DNA of 58,074 bases from Puniceicoccaceae bacterium K14 (GCA_022538095.1 JAKYXN010000037.1:1-58074), one strand, 5' to 3'; positions 18,130-28,572 are shown, numbered from the stretch's first letter. A program made the numbers and translations. The notes: generated by a model not told the origin, from the letters alone.

Positions 18130-20241
18130 ATGAAACACATATTGCTCACCATACCGACCGGCCCCAAAGTCGGCCTTTCGACAATATCGATCGGACTCGT
18201 TCGAGCCCTCGATCGACAAGGCGTTCGCGTTGGTTTCTTCAAACCGATTTCCCAACCTATCGATAATCAAGAAACCGAAGATAAGTCGACTCGCTTCATC
18301 AGCATGCAAACACCGCTCTCTCCGCCAGAGCCAATTCATATCAATGTAGTACGCGACTATGTTTCTCAGAATAAGGTCGATTTGCTCATGGAGGATATCG
18401 TCAACAACTTCGACAAGGCTGCCCAATATTCTGATGTAATCGTAGTTGAAGGGCTCTTACAAACGGAAGAATTCCCGTTAGGAGCAATGCTTAACAAGCA
18501 GATCGCACAGACTCTCTCCGCAGATGTGATCCTTGTTTCCCAATACCACAATCACACCCCAGAAGCTCTCAATCGCCAAATCGAAATATCAACAGTCGAT
18601 TTCCAAAACAGTATCGCAGGCTGTATCATCAACAAAGCAGATATTCCAAATGACGATGGAAAACCCATGCCAATCGCAACCAAGGAATTCAAAGACCACC
18701 TGCGAAGCATCTGCCCCGTGTTCAATAAACGAAACATTGAACTAATTGGCGCCGTACCTTTCGCCAACAACCTTCTTGCCCCACGCACAAGTGACGTCGC
18801 AAAGCTCATCAATGCCACTCCACTCTTCGAAGGGGAAATGGACCAGCGCCGCGTTTACAATATCGAGCTCTGTGCTCGTTCGATTCCCAATATGATGCAT
18901 GTGCTTGCTACAGGCAATCTCCTCGTCACCCCAGCCGATCGAAATGAAATTATCATAGCCACTGCAATGGCAGCCATCAATGGAGCTCAAATTGCAGGCC
19001 TCGTGTTGACTGGAGATGTAGATCCAGATGAAAATGTTCTCAATTTTTGTCGAAAAGCCTGGTATACTGGCCTCCCTGTGCTGCGTGTTAATTTGACTTC
19101 ATTCCTAGCCGCTAAAGCCCTTTACGATATGAATCCCGAGATTCCGATCGACGATGGCGAGCGCATCAATCAAGCGATGGAACTCGTAGCCCGAGCGATC
19201 AACAGCGACTGGATCCGTAACCACTTAGCCTCCGCCGTAAAAAGTCGTCTCTCCCCCGCGGCCTTCCGGCACATGCTGGCTCGCAATGCTTCCAAAAGCC
19301 CGAAACGCATCGTACTTCCTGAAGGCGACGAACCTCGTACAATCCAAGCGGCCATATCTTGCCAGCAGCGTGGAATCGCTCAATGTGTCCTCCTCGGAAA
19401 ACGAGAGGATATACAAGCCCAAGCCCATGCCCTAGGAGTCACTTTGCCAGCAAACCTGGAGATCATCGATCCAGGAAACGTACTTGATCGCTATATCGAC
19501 CCACTCGTGGAAATGCGCCGCCATAAAAACATGACGGAGAAAATCGCCCATGACCACTTGAGCGACAATGTTGTTCTCGGCACCATGATGTTAGCCCTCG
19601 GCGAAGTTCATGGCTTGGTCTCTGGTGCCGAACATTCATCGGCCAATACGGTTCGCCCCGCCTTGCAACTAATCAAAACACAAAAGTCCGCCAAGATAGT
19701 TTCCTCCATCTTTTTCATGTGCCTACCTGATCAAGTTCTCATTTATGGCGATTGCGCAATTAATCCAGATCCCAATGCCCAAGAACTAGCCGACATCGCC
19801 ATCCAGAGCGCCGAGTCCGCTAAAGCCTTCGGAATGGAACCCGCCGTAGCCATGATTAGTTACAGCACCCTTGGCTCTGGTTCCGGAAAAGACGTCGACA
19901 AGGTAGTCGAGGCCACTCGCTTAGTAAAAGAAATGCGCCCCGATATTCTTATCGATGGCCCTCTTCAATACGACGCGGCTGCAACCAAAGATGTCGCCGA
20001 CAAAAAAGCCCCCAACAGCCCAGTCGCCGGAAAAGCAAATGTATTCATTTTCCCAGATCTAAACACCGGCAACACGACCTACAAAGCGGTACAGCGTTCA
20101 GCAAACTTAGTATCCATCGGGCCAATGCTTCAAGGTCTCAAAAAGCCCGTCAACGACCTTTCTCGCGGGGCCCTTGTTGACGATATCATCTATACAATCG
20201 CTCTAACTGCCATCCAAGCCCACCAGCAAGACAATTTGTAG
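18130..20241 (+). CDS. pta: Phosphate acetyltransferase, long three-domain form
   Basis: 703 residues, the size of the E. coli enzyme (about 714). The N-terminal third is a BioD-like P-loop domain ('ILLTIPTGPKVGLSTISIGLVRAL'), then a DRTGG domain ('MMHVLATGNLLVTPADRNEIIIATAMAAI'), then the catalytic PTA_PTB domain with 'RIVLPEGDEPRTIQAA', 'LVSGAEHSSANTVRPALQ', 'YSTLGSGSGKDVDKV' and 'LKKPVNDLSRGALVDDI'. It interconverts acetyl-CoA and acetyl phosphate. The ribosome-binding site AAGGA stands 9 bases before the ATG. The long form is usually allosterically regulated by pyruvate or NADH in gammaproteobacteria; whether it is here is unknown. Confidence 0.97.
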   Translation: MKHILLTIPTGPKVGLSTISIGLVRALDRQGVRVGFFKPISQPIDNQETEDKSTRFISMQTPLSPPEPIHINVVRDYVSQNKVDLLMEDIVNNFDKAAQYSDVIVVEGLLQTEEFPLGAMLNKQIAQTLSADVILVSQYHNHTPEALNRQIEISTVDFQNSIAGCIINKADIPNDDGKPMPIATKEFKDHLRSICPVFNKRNIELIGAVPFANNLLAPRTSDVAKLINATPLFEGEMDQRRVYNIELCARSIPNMMHVLATGNLLVTPADRNEIIIATAMAAINGAQIAGLVLTGDVDPDENVLNFCRKAWYTGLPVLRVNLTSFLAAKALYDMNPEIPIDDGERINQAMELVARAINSDWIRNHLASAVKSRLSPAAFRHMLARNASKSPKRIVLPEGDEPRTIQAAISCQQRGIAQCVLLGKREDIQAQAHALGVTLPANLEIIDPGNVLDRYIDPLVEMRRHKNMTEKIAHDHLSDNVVLGTMMLALGEVHGLVSGAEHSSANTVRPALQLIKTQKSAKIVSSIFFMCLPDQVLIYGDCAINPDPNAQELADIAIQSAESAKAFGMEPAVAMISYSTLGSGSGKDVDKVVEATRLVKEMRPDILIDGPLQYDAAATKDVADKKAPNSPVAGKANVFIFPDLNTGNTTYKAVQRSANLVSIGPMLQGLKKPVNDLSRGALVDDIIYTIALTAIQAHQQDNL

Positions 20242-20263
20242 TTTCTGTTTAATCAGTAGAATC

Positions 20264-22027
20264 TTATCGACTCAGTCGCCAGTCAACAAGCTCTAGCTGG
20301 ATCGTTTTGCGGCCGGCGTAGACGTTCCAGCAAATTCGATACGCTATATCAATAGCCGTATTTAATGGAGGCTGATTATTCGCCATTTTCCAAGCTACGC
20401 CCTGTAGGTTTTTGCCGTTCTTAGATCTGAGGCTGAATCTAAAGTGGAGATCTTTAAAGACTTGTAATTTTTTCTTAAGCACAATGCCTTTTGAGGCATA
20501 AATGGGCTCTGGGTTATTCATTCCAAAGGGTTCGAGAAGTGAGATTTCGGACATTAGCTTCGAGTCGATATCATCCAATTTCACCCACGTTGAAATTTCC
20601 AATGGTATTTCCTCAGCATCTGCATCCATTAGCTTTCGAATTGCTTTATCGAAGTAGTCTTCAAATGCTTTAACCTTATCAACGGAAAGCGAAATTCCCA
20701 CTGCCATGGGGTGCCCTCCCCAACTTTCCAATTCATCTGCGAAACCACTAAGAGCAGAGACAAGGTTGATCCCGTTCACACTGCGACCAGAGCCTTTGGC
20801 TAAATTCCCCTCACGCCCAAGAACGATACTAGGACGATTATAGCTCTTACTTACTCGACTAGCGACGATGCCAACCACACCAGGATGCCATTCTTCTCCG
20901 AATACCAAAAGTCCTGCTTGGTCTCGTTGATTTTTTTCAATCAACTCGATCGCTTCCTCCGTCATGACTCGTTCGATATCCTGACGCTCACGATTAAAAC
21001 AATCCAACTGTAGCGACGTCTCCATCGCATACTGCTTATCTTTGCTGAGCATCAACTCTACCGCCAAGGCGGCATCGGCCAAGCGTCCACTTGCGTTGAT
21101 TCGAGGGCCAATTCTAAACGAAATATCTACCGGCTGTACGCCCTTGGCGGCTTCTACGCCCGATACCTTCATCAAACTTTTCAAACCTTGCCTCTTCGTT
21201 TTCGCCAATACTTGCAATCCGATTCGAGCAAACGTCCGATTCTCGCCACGTAACGGAACTAGATCCGTTACTGTTCCCATTGCCACAAAGTCCAAGTAGT
21301 CGCGCAGTTTGATTTTAAAAGCGCGTTTGTCATCGAGTTCGCGACGGACTTTTAGCAACGCATGTGCGAGCTTAAAAACTAAGCCGACGGTACACAAATC
21401 CATTGTGCCCGTATGACCAGAGTTGGATACATGTGGATTCACAAGTATCACATCCTCGGTCATTTCCGACTTTGCTTGGTGGTGATCGATAATTATCAAA
21501 TCACTTCCGCGATCAATTATGTGTTTTGCCTCTTCTATTGAGTTCGTACCGCAATCTAAGGCAATAAACAGGTCCGATCCACCCGTATGTTCCATCGCTC
21601 GATCTGCTGATTTAATCGACAAACCATAGCCTTCCTCCAAGCGCAAAGGCACTATGAAGTGTGGGTAATTTTCAAACTCCCGTATTATAGCGACCAATAA
21701 AGCGGTACTGGTCGTACCATCTACATCATAGTCACCGCAGATAACTATTTTCTGGCCATCATCAATCGCTTGAGAAATACGCTTAGCGGCAGTTTCGAGA
21801 TTAGGAATTTCAAAAGGATTCGCAATCTCTCCCAATTTAGGGTGGAGAAAACGATTTGCCTCCTCAAGCGAACCAAAGTCGAGCCGTGCCAGTAGTTCAG
21901 CGACGGTCGACCCAATTTTTAAGGACTTGCTGTATTTCCTAACGTCATCGTCCGACGGCTCTATATATTGCCATTTCCTCAAATCGCAGGCGCTCCTTAG
22001 TTGCTTGGCTTGCTTGCTGCTTGCCAA
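20264..22027 (-). CDS. recJ: Single-stranded-DNA-specific exonuclease RecJ
   Basis: 587 residues; typical length 550-600. DHH-family motifs are in order: 'VICGDYDVDGTTSTALLV', 'FIALDCGTNSI', 'IIIDHHQAKSE' (DHH motif), then the DHHA1 part with 'GPRINASGRLADA' and 'VVGIVASRVSKSYNRPSIVL', and a C-terminal OB fold. It is a 5'-3' exonuclease for recombination and mismatch repair. The start ATG lies inside the secDF gene, giving a 31-base overlap; the first clear family similarity begins around residue 20, so the true start may be slightly later. Confidence 0.95.
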   Translation of the reverse strand: MASSKQAKQLRSACDLRKWQYIEPSDDDVRKYSKSLKIGSTVAELLARLDFGSLEEANRFLHPKLGEIANPFEIPNLETAAKRISQAIDDGQKIVICGDYDVDGTTSTALLVAIIREFENYPHFIVPLRLEEGYGLSIKSADRAMEHTGGSDLFIALDCGTNSIEEAKHIIDRGSDLIIIDHHQAKSEMTEDVILVNPHVSNSGHTGTMDLCTVGLVFKLAHALLKVRRELDDKRAFKIKLRDYLDFVAMGTVTDLVPLRGENRTFARIGLQVLAKTKRQGLKSLMKVSGVEAAKGVQPVDISFRIGPRINASGRLADAALAVELMLSKDKQYAMETSLQLDCFNRERQDIERVMTEEAIELIEKNQRDQAGLLVFGEEWHPGVVGIVASRVSKSYNRPSIVLGREGNLAKGSGRSVNGINLVSALSGFADELESWGGHPMAVGISLSVDKVKAFEDYFDKAIRKLMDADAEEIPLEISTWVKLDDIDSKLMSEISLLEPFGMNNPEPIYASKGIVLKKKLQVFKDLHFRFSLRSKNGKNLQGVAWKMANNQPPLNTAIDIAYRICWNVYAGRKTIQLELVDWRLSR

Positions 22028-24525
22028 TCATATTCTGGAGCTTCGTCGTGGCTTTTTTCAACGCTACGACGATCACCCTTGTGCCAGAAGAAAAAGACAG
22101 GGCTAGCGATAAAGATCGAAGAAAATGTACCCGTGATGATACCAATGGTGAAAGTGAACGCGATATCATTAATTACGCCCGTACCCCAAACCATCAGAGA
22201 AACAGCCGCTAGCAACGTTGTAATACTTGTTAGCAAGGAGCGTGAGAGCACCGCATTCATCGCAACATTCACCACTTCGTACAATTTCATGGTTGGCCGA
22301 AGATCGAGTTCTTCACGTATCCGGTCAAAAAGTACAATCGTATCATTTAAAGAATAACCTACGATCAAAAGTATCGCTGCAACCATCGGAGCAGTAAACT
22401 GGTGTCCAAAGAGCACAAAAATTCCGATAGTAAGCAATATGTCGTGCACCGTTGCCACAACGGCTCCTACACCATAGCCAATCTCGAATCGAATAGCGAT
22501 ATAGAGGAGAATGAGTCCCAGAGATATCCCGACGGCTTTAAGTGCATTTAGTTGAATCTCACTTCCAACGCTCGGGCCGACCTGGCTCTCTCCCGCAATA
22601 TCGAATTCTGCTTCCGGAAATGCCACCTGTAGTACAGATGTAACATCCTTGCCTCTTTTAAATTCAGTCTGAAGCTTCAATATTTCTTTAGTCCCACCAA
22701 TCGGCTGAAAGTACTGCGGATTTACCTCCCCAAGAGTTTCTGGGTCGAGAACTTTCCGAAGAGCCGACTCATCAATTTTCTGGGTAAAGTTCAAAGTCAC
22801 TTCGTCACCTCCAGTAAAATCGATACCAAAGATTGAGTCCCGCTTTACATACACACCCACAATCCCGACAAGAACGACGCACCAGGAAATCGCAAATGCA
22901 AGTTTACGAGGCTTTAGGAAATCGAACTTCGGCGACTTCACAATCGATAGCATAACGAATTTCTTCAGGCCTGCGACTTCGATCGCCAACTCCAAGAGCA
23001 AACGACTCACAACCAATGCGCAAAAAACAGTTGTTACGACACCAATTGCTAGGGCGACACCGAACCCTTTTACTGGACCAGTACCAAAGGAAATCATAGT
23101 CAACGAGACAATGAAAGTGGTCAAATTCGCATCGAAAATCGTAGAGAATACTTTCTCGAATCCGCCAGTAAGCGCAGCTTTAAGTGACTTACCTTCTGTT
23201 AGTTCCTCTCGAATTCGCTCGAAAATCAAAATATTGGCATCTACCGCCATACCGACTGTTAAGATGATACCAGCGATTCCAGGAAGCGTAAGCGTCGCTT
23301 GAAAGCTAGCGAGCATTCCCAATACGATCAAGATATTGGCGACAACTGACATCAATGCAATGAAACCACCGACCATGTAATAAATGATCATAAAAATGGA
23401 AACCAAAGAAGCTCCAATAATCGCTGCCTTGACACCTGAATTGATAGAATCCGTAGCGAGCGTTGGACCCACTTCATAAAGCTCAGCAATTTCTAAGCGA
23501 ATATCGAGTGGGTTGTTTAGCGCGTTCGCCAGGCTCTCTGCCTCACGTCGAGAGAAGTCTCCCGTTATTTGGGCACTACCACCAGTGATGGCTTCGTTAA
23601 CGTTTGGAGCCGAGATTAATTGACCATCAAGCACAATTGCTAAGCGGCCGGTACCTGCGAGTTCTCTCGTTACGCGACCAAAAAGCTCTGCTCCTTCGCT
23701 ATCAAAATCTAGAGAAACGTAATAGTACGATCCAATATCTTGCGGCAAGGCATTCGCTTTTTTAACATACTTACCGGTTAGAGCTGGGATTCTTTTAACG
23801 TACAAATTGTCTGAAAGGGAATTTTGACCACTTTCATCAATACGCGTTAGCACTTCGTACCCAAAAGGAACTGATCCGCCATCCAAGGGTGAACGCGTAC
23901 GGTGTACTTCGCGGAATTCAAGTTTTGCCGGAGCTGAAATATCTCCAATAAGATCTGGATTATCCTTGGTAGATACATCGGCCAACTGGATTTCGATGCG
24001 ATACTCTCCGGACTTACGTACTACAGGTTCGGATACTCCATAAGTATTTACACGTTTTTCGAGAATCTCAATCGCCTTAGAAAGTTTGTTTGTGCGCGTA
24101 TAGTCATCGTCATCGCTGAATTGCGTTGGATCTGCTTGGAACGTGACTGAAATTCCTCCCTTAATATCAAGCCCCTTCTTAAGCTTCGACTTCGAACGAT
24201 TGTGAAGCTCTGAAAGTAAGAGCTGGTTTCGCTTTTCCAAGTTAGTCAAAGAGGACTCCAAGGGAATTTCTGGAAAGAATGCGCTGACATCGAGGCGTTC
24301 TTCATTCGCAATCGTCTTAAGCCCCATGTACACACTCGATATCGAAGCATTTTCATCTGCCTCCAATGCTTCTGCCCTCTCCAGCAGCTCAAGGAACTCA
24401 GAGTTCTCAGTTGTGCTTCTGAGATACTCGGAAAAATCCTTATCCTTGATTGGGATCAAATAAGATAGCGAAATCGCAACAACAACGAGTGTCGCGATTA
24501 ATTTTATAATGTGTTTTCCAGCCAT
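21997..24525 (-). CDS. secDF: Fused protein-export subunit SecDF
   Basis: 842 residues joining SecD and SecF. The SecD half has an N-terminal membrane helix, 'KKGLDIKGGISVTFQADP', the P1 periplasmic region and 'LTVGMAVDANILIFERIREEL'. The SecF half begins near residue 540 with 'SIFGIDFTGGDEVTLNF' and repeats 'IVGYSLNDTIVLFDRIREEL'. Twelve membrane segments are expected. The protein uses the proton or sodium gradient to pull secreted polypeptides out of SecYEG. It lies downstream of yajC, the normal partner. The fused form is seen in several phyla, including Verrucomicrobiota and Bacteroidota. Confidence 0.96.
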   Translation of the reverse strand: MAGKHIIKLIATLVVVAISLSYLIPIKDKDFSEYLRSTTENSEFLELLERAEALEADENASISSVYMGLKTIANEERLDVSAFFPEIPLESSLTNLEKRNQLLLSELHNRSKSKLKKGLDIKGGISVTFQADPTQFSDDDDYTRTNKLSKAIEILEKRVNTYGVSEPVVRKSGEYRIEIQLADVSTKDNPDLIGDISAPAKLEFREVHRTRSPLDGGSVPFGYEVLTRIDESGQNSLSDNLYVKRIPALTGKYVKKANALPQDIGSYYYVSLDFDSEGAELFGRVTRELAGTGRLAIVLDGQLISAPNVNEAITGGSAQITGDFSRREAESLANALNNPLDIRLEIAELYEVGPTLATDSINSGVKAAIIGASLVSIFMIIYYMVGGFIALMSVVANILIVLGMLASFQATLTLPGIAGIILTVGMAVDANILIFERIREELTEGKSLKAALTGGFEKVFSTIFDANLTTFIVSLTMISFGTGPVKGFGVALAIGVVTTVFCALVVSRLLLELAIEVAGLKKFVMLSIVKSPKFDFLKPRKLAFAISWCVVLVGIVGVYVKRDSIFGIDFTGGDEVTLNFTQKIDESALRKVLDPETLGEVNPQYFQPIGGTKEILKLQTEFKRGKDVTSVLQVAFPEAEFDIAGESQVGPSVGSEIQLNALKAVGISLGLILLYIAIRFEIGYGVGAVVATVHDILLTIGIFVLFGHQFTAPMVAAILLIVGYSLNDTIVLFDRIREELDLRPTMKLYEVVNVAMNAVLSRSLLTSITTLLAAVSLMVWGTGVINDIAFTFTIGIITGTFSSIFIASPVFFFWHKGDRRSVEKSHDEAPEYDWQAASKPSN

Positions 24526-24644
24526 TGCTTAAACGCAGTGATTTTTGTTTTGGGTAACTAAATGAAAAGTTGCCGATCGCTATTCAAAGCCTGATCCGGC
24601 AACATTATTAAGAGTGAATGTCTCTGTGTTTTCGTTTCTCCCGA

Positions 24645-24962
24645 CTATTCCGCCGCTTTTATGACGTTTGCTACAGAGGCTTTTGAGATTTCGATTTTTG
24701 TTGTGTCAGAAATTTTGAGAACAAAACGATCGTCTTTCACATTAGTGATTGTACCGTAAATTCCACCTGTTGTCACAACGTCGGTACCTGACTTCAATTC
24801 AGTGATCATTTTTTGATGCTCCTTTTGCTTCTTTCTTTGTGGCGCAATCAATAAAAAGTACATTGCAGCAAATATGAGAATCATAGGAAGGAAGCTCATA
24901 AGTCCTCCTGCTCCTTGGCCGGCTGGCGCTGCTTGTGCGATAAGGTTTGTTACAAAATTCAT
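24645..24962 (-). CDS. yajC: Preprotein translocase subunit YajC
   Basis: 105 residues: a short N-terminus, one membrane helix at about residues 24-43 ('FLPMILIFAAMYFLLIAPQ'), then the conserved 'QRKKQKEHQKMITELKSGTD' and 'VVTTGGIYGTI' beta-barrel-like cytoplasmic region. YajC associates with SecDF in the inner membrane. The 119-base gap before secDF contains no clear terminator, so cotranscription is likely. It is divergent from speA, with 42 bases between the starts. Confidence 0.95.
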   Translation of the reverse strand: MNFVTNLIAQAAPAGQGAGGLMSFLPMILIFAAMYFLLIAPQRKKQKEHQKMITELKSGTDVVTTGGIYGTITNVKDDRFVLKISDTTKIEISKASVANVIKAAE

Positions 24963-25004
24963 CTGTCTTGCCTAAAAAAGTTGCTATGAAGTGTTTCTTT
25001 AAAA

Positions 25005-27020
25005 ATGAAGTTGGCTACTCAATCCGGCAGAATTTCAAAAAGCAAGCCTAACCCAAGCCATAAACGAGTGAAAACCAGTCAGAAAAAACGATGGTCAAAA
25101 GCGGAATGCGAAGCCCTCTACGGCTTCAAGCGATGGGGAAGTGGTTACTTCTCCGCCGACAAAGATGGCTTTGCCTGTGTCCATCCTCAAGGTAATGAAC
25201 TCTCAATTCGAGTTGCGGATGTAATCAAAGAAGCCAACGAGAAAGGCTTAAAGGCTCCTCTCGTAATTCGATTTCAGGATATTCTCCGGCACCGAGTGGA
25301 ACGGCTCAACAAAGCCTTTCAGGCTTCCATCCAAGAAGCAGAGTACTCGGCAGGCTATCATGGCGTTTTCCCGATCAAGGTTAATCAACTGCGAGAAGTC
25401 ATTGAGGAGATTCAAGAAGCCGGAAAGGATTTTCAGTATGGCCTCGAAGCAGGCAGCAAGCCCGAGCTTACGATAGCCATGGCGATGCATGAGGAGAACG
25501 ATCGCCTATTGATTTGTAATGGCTATAAGGACGACGAATACATTCGTTTCGCCCTACTCGGAACCAAAATCGGCAAACAAATCGTCATCGTGGCCGAGCA
25601 AATTTCTGAAATAGAGCAAATCATCCGTCTCTCTAAAGAAATCGATGTTCATCCCATAATTGGCTTTCGAGCGAAGCTCAGTGCAAAAGGCGAAGGCAAA
25701 TGGGCTCTATCAGCAGGCGACAATGCGAAGTTTGGCCTCACTACCATCGAGATGATCGAAGGCTGCCGTATGCTTGAGGACGCGGGTTTGAAGGACGCCT
25801 TGACGCTCCTACATTTCCATATCGGTTCACAAGTCCCGAACATTCTCACGATCAAAAACGCCGTGACTGAAGCATCTCGCTTCTACTGCCAGCTTGTCAA
25901 AATGGGATTCCCAATGGGTTACCTTGACGTAGGAGGTGGGCTAGCGATTGACTACGATGGATCGCGATCAAATTACGAAAGTTCGACTAATTACAGCTTG
26001 GAAGAATACGCTCGCGATCTTGTATTCAACATACAGGAAATCTGCGTCGCATCGGAAGTCGAATGCCCCAATATTGTTTCCGAGAGCGGACGTGCAATTG
26101 TAGCCCCTCATAGCATTCTGGTTACACAAGTTTTCGATAGTATTTCGAAGCGAGATTCGCTGCAAAAAATCCGCAAAGAGGATATCGAAAACCAAGTAGT
26201 ACACGACCTCTATGAAATTTTAAACGGCAAGCAACGCTATGGAAACTTGGAGAGGTACCACGACGCCGTGCAGAAAAAAGATGAAGCATTTTCTCTCTTC
26301 AATCTTGGCTATCTCGACCTCAAAGGCCGTGCTCAGGCAGAGGCCTTGTTTTGGCAGATATGCACGAAGATTGATAAAAACATAGGCGAAGGCTACCGCC
26401 CCGAGGATTTGCTCGAACTCAAAAGCATGTTGGCCGATCAGTATGTCTGTAATTTTTCCGTATTCCAATCGCTGATCGATCATTGGGCTCTCGATCAATT
26501 ATTTCCCGTCACGCCACTCACACGCCTCAATCAGCGCCCTACGGTTGACGCAATTTTGGTAGACATTACCTGCGACAGTGATGGCAAGGTATCCAAATTC
26601 ATAGACCTCGAAGACGAGAAGCAATACCTACCACTACACCCACTTCGCAAAAACGAACCCTATTATTTGGGCTTTTATATGGTCGGTGCCTACCAAGATA
26701 TCATGGGCGATATGCACAACCTGTTCGGACGGGTGAACGAAGTGCACGTATTTTTAGAAGACGACGAAGAAGATGGCTTCTACATTGAAGATACCATCCA
26801 AGGGAATCGAGTCAAAGATGTCCTAGAATCCGTACAATATCGTGCCGACTCCCTTTGCCACTTGATGAAGAAACATATCGACAAGGCGACCAAAGAGGAC
26901 CGAGTAAAACCGCGGGAAGGTGTTCGTTTTATGGAAATGTACGAAAATTTAATGCAAAAGAAAACTTATCTAGAAGTCGCCCAGCATCCAAAAAAACGTA
27001 TCCCAAAATCGAATAAATAA
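25005..27020 (+). CDS. speA: Biosynthetic arginine decarboxylase
   Basis: 671 residues, slightly longer than the E. coli enzyme (658) because of a Lys-rich N-terminal extension ('SGRISKSKPNPSHKRVKTSQKKR' divided over two parts). PLP-binding alanine-racemase-fold motifs: 'YHGVFPIKVNQLREVIEEI' (Schiff-base Lys), 'GLEAGSKPEL', 'LLHFHIGSQVPN' and 'LDVGGGLAIDYDGS'; 'TCDSDG' is the conserved catalytic Cys region near the C-terminus. It converts arginine to agmatine, the first step to putrescine/spermidine. No speB or polyamine synthase is in the window. Its stop lies one base from the convergent histidine-kinase stop. Confidence 0.95.
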   Translation: MKLATQSGRISKSKPNPSHKRVKTSQKKRWSKAECEALYGFKRWGSGYFSADKDGFACVHPQGNELSIRVADVIKEANEKGLKAPLVIRFQDILRHRVERLNKAFQASIQEAEYSAGYHGVFPIKVNQLREVIEEIQEAGKDFQYGLEAGSKPELTIAMAMHEENDRLLICNGYKDDEYIRFALLGTKIGKQIVIVAEQISEIEQIIRLSKEIDVHPIIGFRAKLSAKGEGKWALSAGDNAKFGLTTIEMIEGCRMLEDAGLKDALTLLHFHIGSQVPNILTIKNAVTEASRFYCQLVKMGFPMGYLDVGGGLAIDYDGSRSNYESSTNYSLEEYARDLVFNIQEICVASEVECPNIVSESGRAIVAPHSILVTQVFDSISKRDSLQKIRKEDIENQVVHDLYEILNGKQRYGNLERYHDAVQKKDEAFSLFNLGYLDLKGRAQAEALFWQICTKIDKNIGEGYRPEDLLELKSMLADQYVCNFSVFQSLIDHWALDQLFPVTPLTRLNQRPTVDAILVDITCDSDGKVSKFIDLEDEKQYLPLHPLRKNEPYYLGFYMVGAYQDIMGDMHNLFGRVNEVHVFLEDDEEDGFYIEDTIQGNRVKDVLESVQYRADSLCHLMKKHIDKATKEDRVKPREGVRFMEMYENLMQKKTYLEVAQHPKKRIPKSNK

Positions 27021-27021
27021 T

Positions 27022-28539
27022 TCACCTACCCTGAAACGGTAGAGTTACCCGAAACAATGTGCCATTGTCGTCACTCTTCACAAGTTGAAGCGTCGCACCG
27101 TGTGCCTTGGCAAACTCTTGAGCGAGGTTTAACCCCAAGCCAATGCCATCAATAGAACGATTGCGTGCTTCATCCCCACGAACAAATCGCTCAAAAAGCC
27201 GAGACTGCATTCTTTGAGGAATTGGACTACCCGTATTAAAAATATCAATGTTAACAGCTTTTTCTGACTCTACAAGTTTCACCGATACGACTCCATCTGT
27301 CTCCAAATTATACTTAACGGCGTTACCAAGTAGATTCTGCAAGACTTGGCGGAAGAATGTCCGATCAACACTGAACAGATAATCCTGCGGCAGCTTCGAT
27401 TCAAATTTGATCGTCAAAGATTGCATTTCACAATCTTCAATCGTCTCTTCTATCATCCGCACCAGATCAACTGGCTCCAACTGCAAGTTCAATTGCCCCG
27501 CATCTACTTTCGATAGCAGCAACAGTTTTCGCGTTATCATCGTTAAACGTTGTGTCTCCTCTAGCAGCATTCCAAGCGTTCTTTGATTCTTCGAGCCGTC
27601 TTCGGCTTCTTGCAGCAACCCTTCCAAATGCCCCTGTAATATAGCTAGCGGCGTCTTCAGTTCGTGAGCAGCATCAGCGCTAAAGCGTGTCGCCTGGCCA
27701 AAGCTTGCTTCTAAGCGACCTAACATCGAATTAAACACCTCCGCCAAAGCCCGAAATTCCTTATCCTCCCGTTCTGCATCTATTCGCTCAGACAAATTTT
27801 TTGCTGAAATGAGAGAGGCCACTCCAGTCATTTTTCTCAAAGGACGGATAGCCCGGCTTGAAAAAAACCATGCCCCTGCCGCTAATAAGGCCAAGGCAAT
27901 TGGCAAAGCCCAAAGAAACGCTGATCGAGCTGCATTCATATCCTCCATGGCTCCACTCAGGTCGACTCCCACACAAGCGTTTGCATTTGGTAATTGAAAA
28001 ACGAACACCCTCCATGGCGTCCCATCGATTTTTATAGTATGCTTCGTAAATTTCAACGGGTCTAAGATTCGCTCGCCACCCTTTAGTGGAGGAGGACCAC
28101 TTCGTCTACCAACGCTCCATTCGCCCATATTAAAAGGCTCAGGTCTCCCTCGACCACCCCGGCCTAGCGGACGCTCAATCTCAGATTCTTCAACCACTTC
28201 AACTTCAGAAAAGCTCTCTAAATCGAGTTTTCCTTTTAGTACATCTGATACATAGATCTCCTTACGGCTTTTATCGTACACCGAGATTCCCATCTGCGAA
28301 CCTAAGGTTCTTTCGCCGACATCTTCAATGATGTTTATAACGCGATTCCATTCCCACTCATCATTATATCGAGGAAATCTGTTGTTAGCGAGCGAGGATA
28401 AGCGTTCATCAATAGACGCCATTTTCATTTGATATAATGCCATTCCAGTCATCACGCCAAACGACAAAAGAACAGTACCCGTTACGGCAACTGTCCATAC
28501 CAGAATTCTCATCCTGAAACTATCTATGACCTTTACCAT
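27022..28539 (-). CDS. Sensor histidine kinase, OmpR-system (CusS/BaeS-like)
   Basis: 505 residues: membrane segment 1 at about 8-33, a periplasmic sensor of about 180 residues, membrane segment 2 near 209-230, HAMP ('SSRAIRPLRKMTGVASLIS'), HisKA with phospho-acceptor His292 in 'FSADAAHELKTPLAILQGH', then N box 'LQNLLGNAVKYN', G1 'NIDIFNTGSPIP' and G2 'DGIGLGLNLAQEFA'. The sensor carries an unusual Arg/Gly/Pro-rich segment ('RPLGRGGRGRPEPF' and 'RRSGPPPLKGG'). The cognate regulator is encoded 33 bases upstream. The stimulus is unknown; the kinase subgroup includes metal and envelope-stress sensors. Confidence 0.93.
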   Translation of the reverse strand: MVKVIDSFRMRILVWTVAVTGTVLLSFGVMTGMALYQMKMASIDERLSSLANNRFPRYNDEWEWNRVINIIEDVGERTLGSQMGISVYDKSRKEIYVSDVLKGKLDLESFSEVEVVEESEIERPLGRGGRGRPEPFNMGEWSVGRRSGPPPLKGGERILDPLKFTKHTIKIDGTPWRVFVFQLPNANACVGVDLSGAMEDMNAARSAFLWALPIALALLAAGAWFFSSRAIRPLRKMTGVASLISAKNLSERIDAEREDKEFRALAEVFNSMLGRLEASFGQATRFSADAAHELKTPLAILQGHLEGLLQEAEDGSKNQRTLGMLLEETQRLTMITRKLLLLSKVDAGQLNLQLEPVDLVRMIEETIEDCEMQSLTIKFESKLPQDYLFSVDRTFFRQVLQNLLGNAVKYNLETDGVVSVKLVESEKAVNIDIFNTGSPIPQRMQSRLFERFVRGDEARNRSIDGIGLGLNLAQEFAKAHGATLQLVKSDDNGTLFRVTLPFQGR

Positions 28540-28572
28540 AAATTACGAAAAACAGCGTTCACGAAGGTAGCC

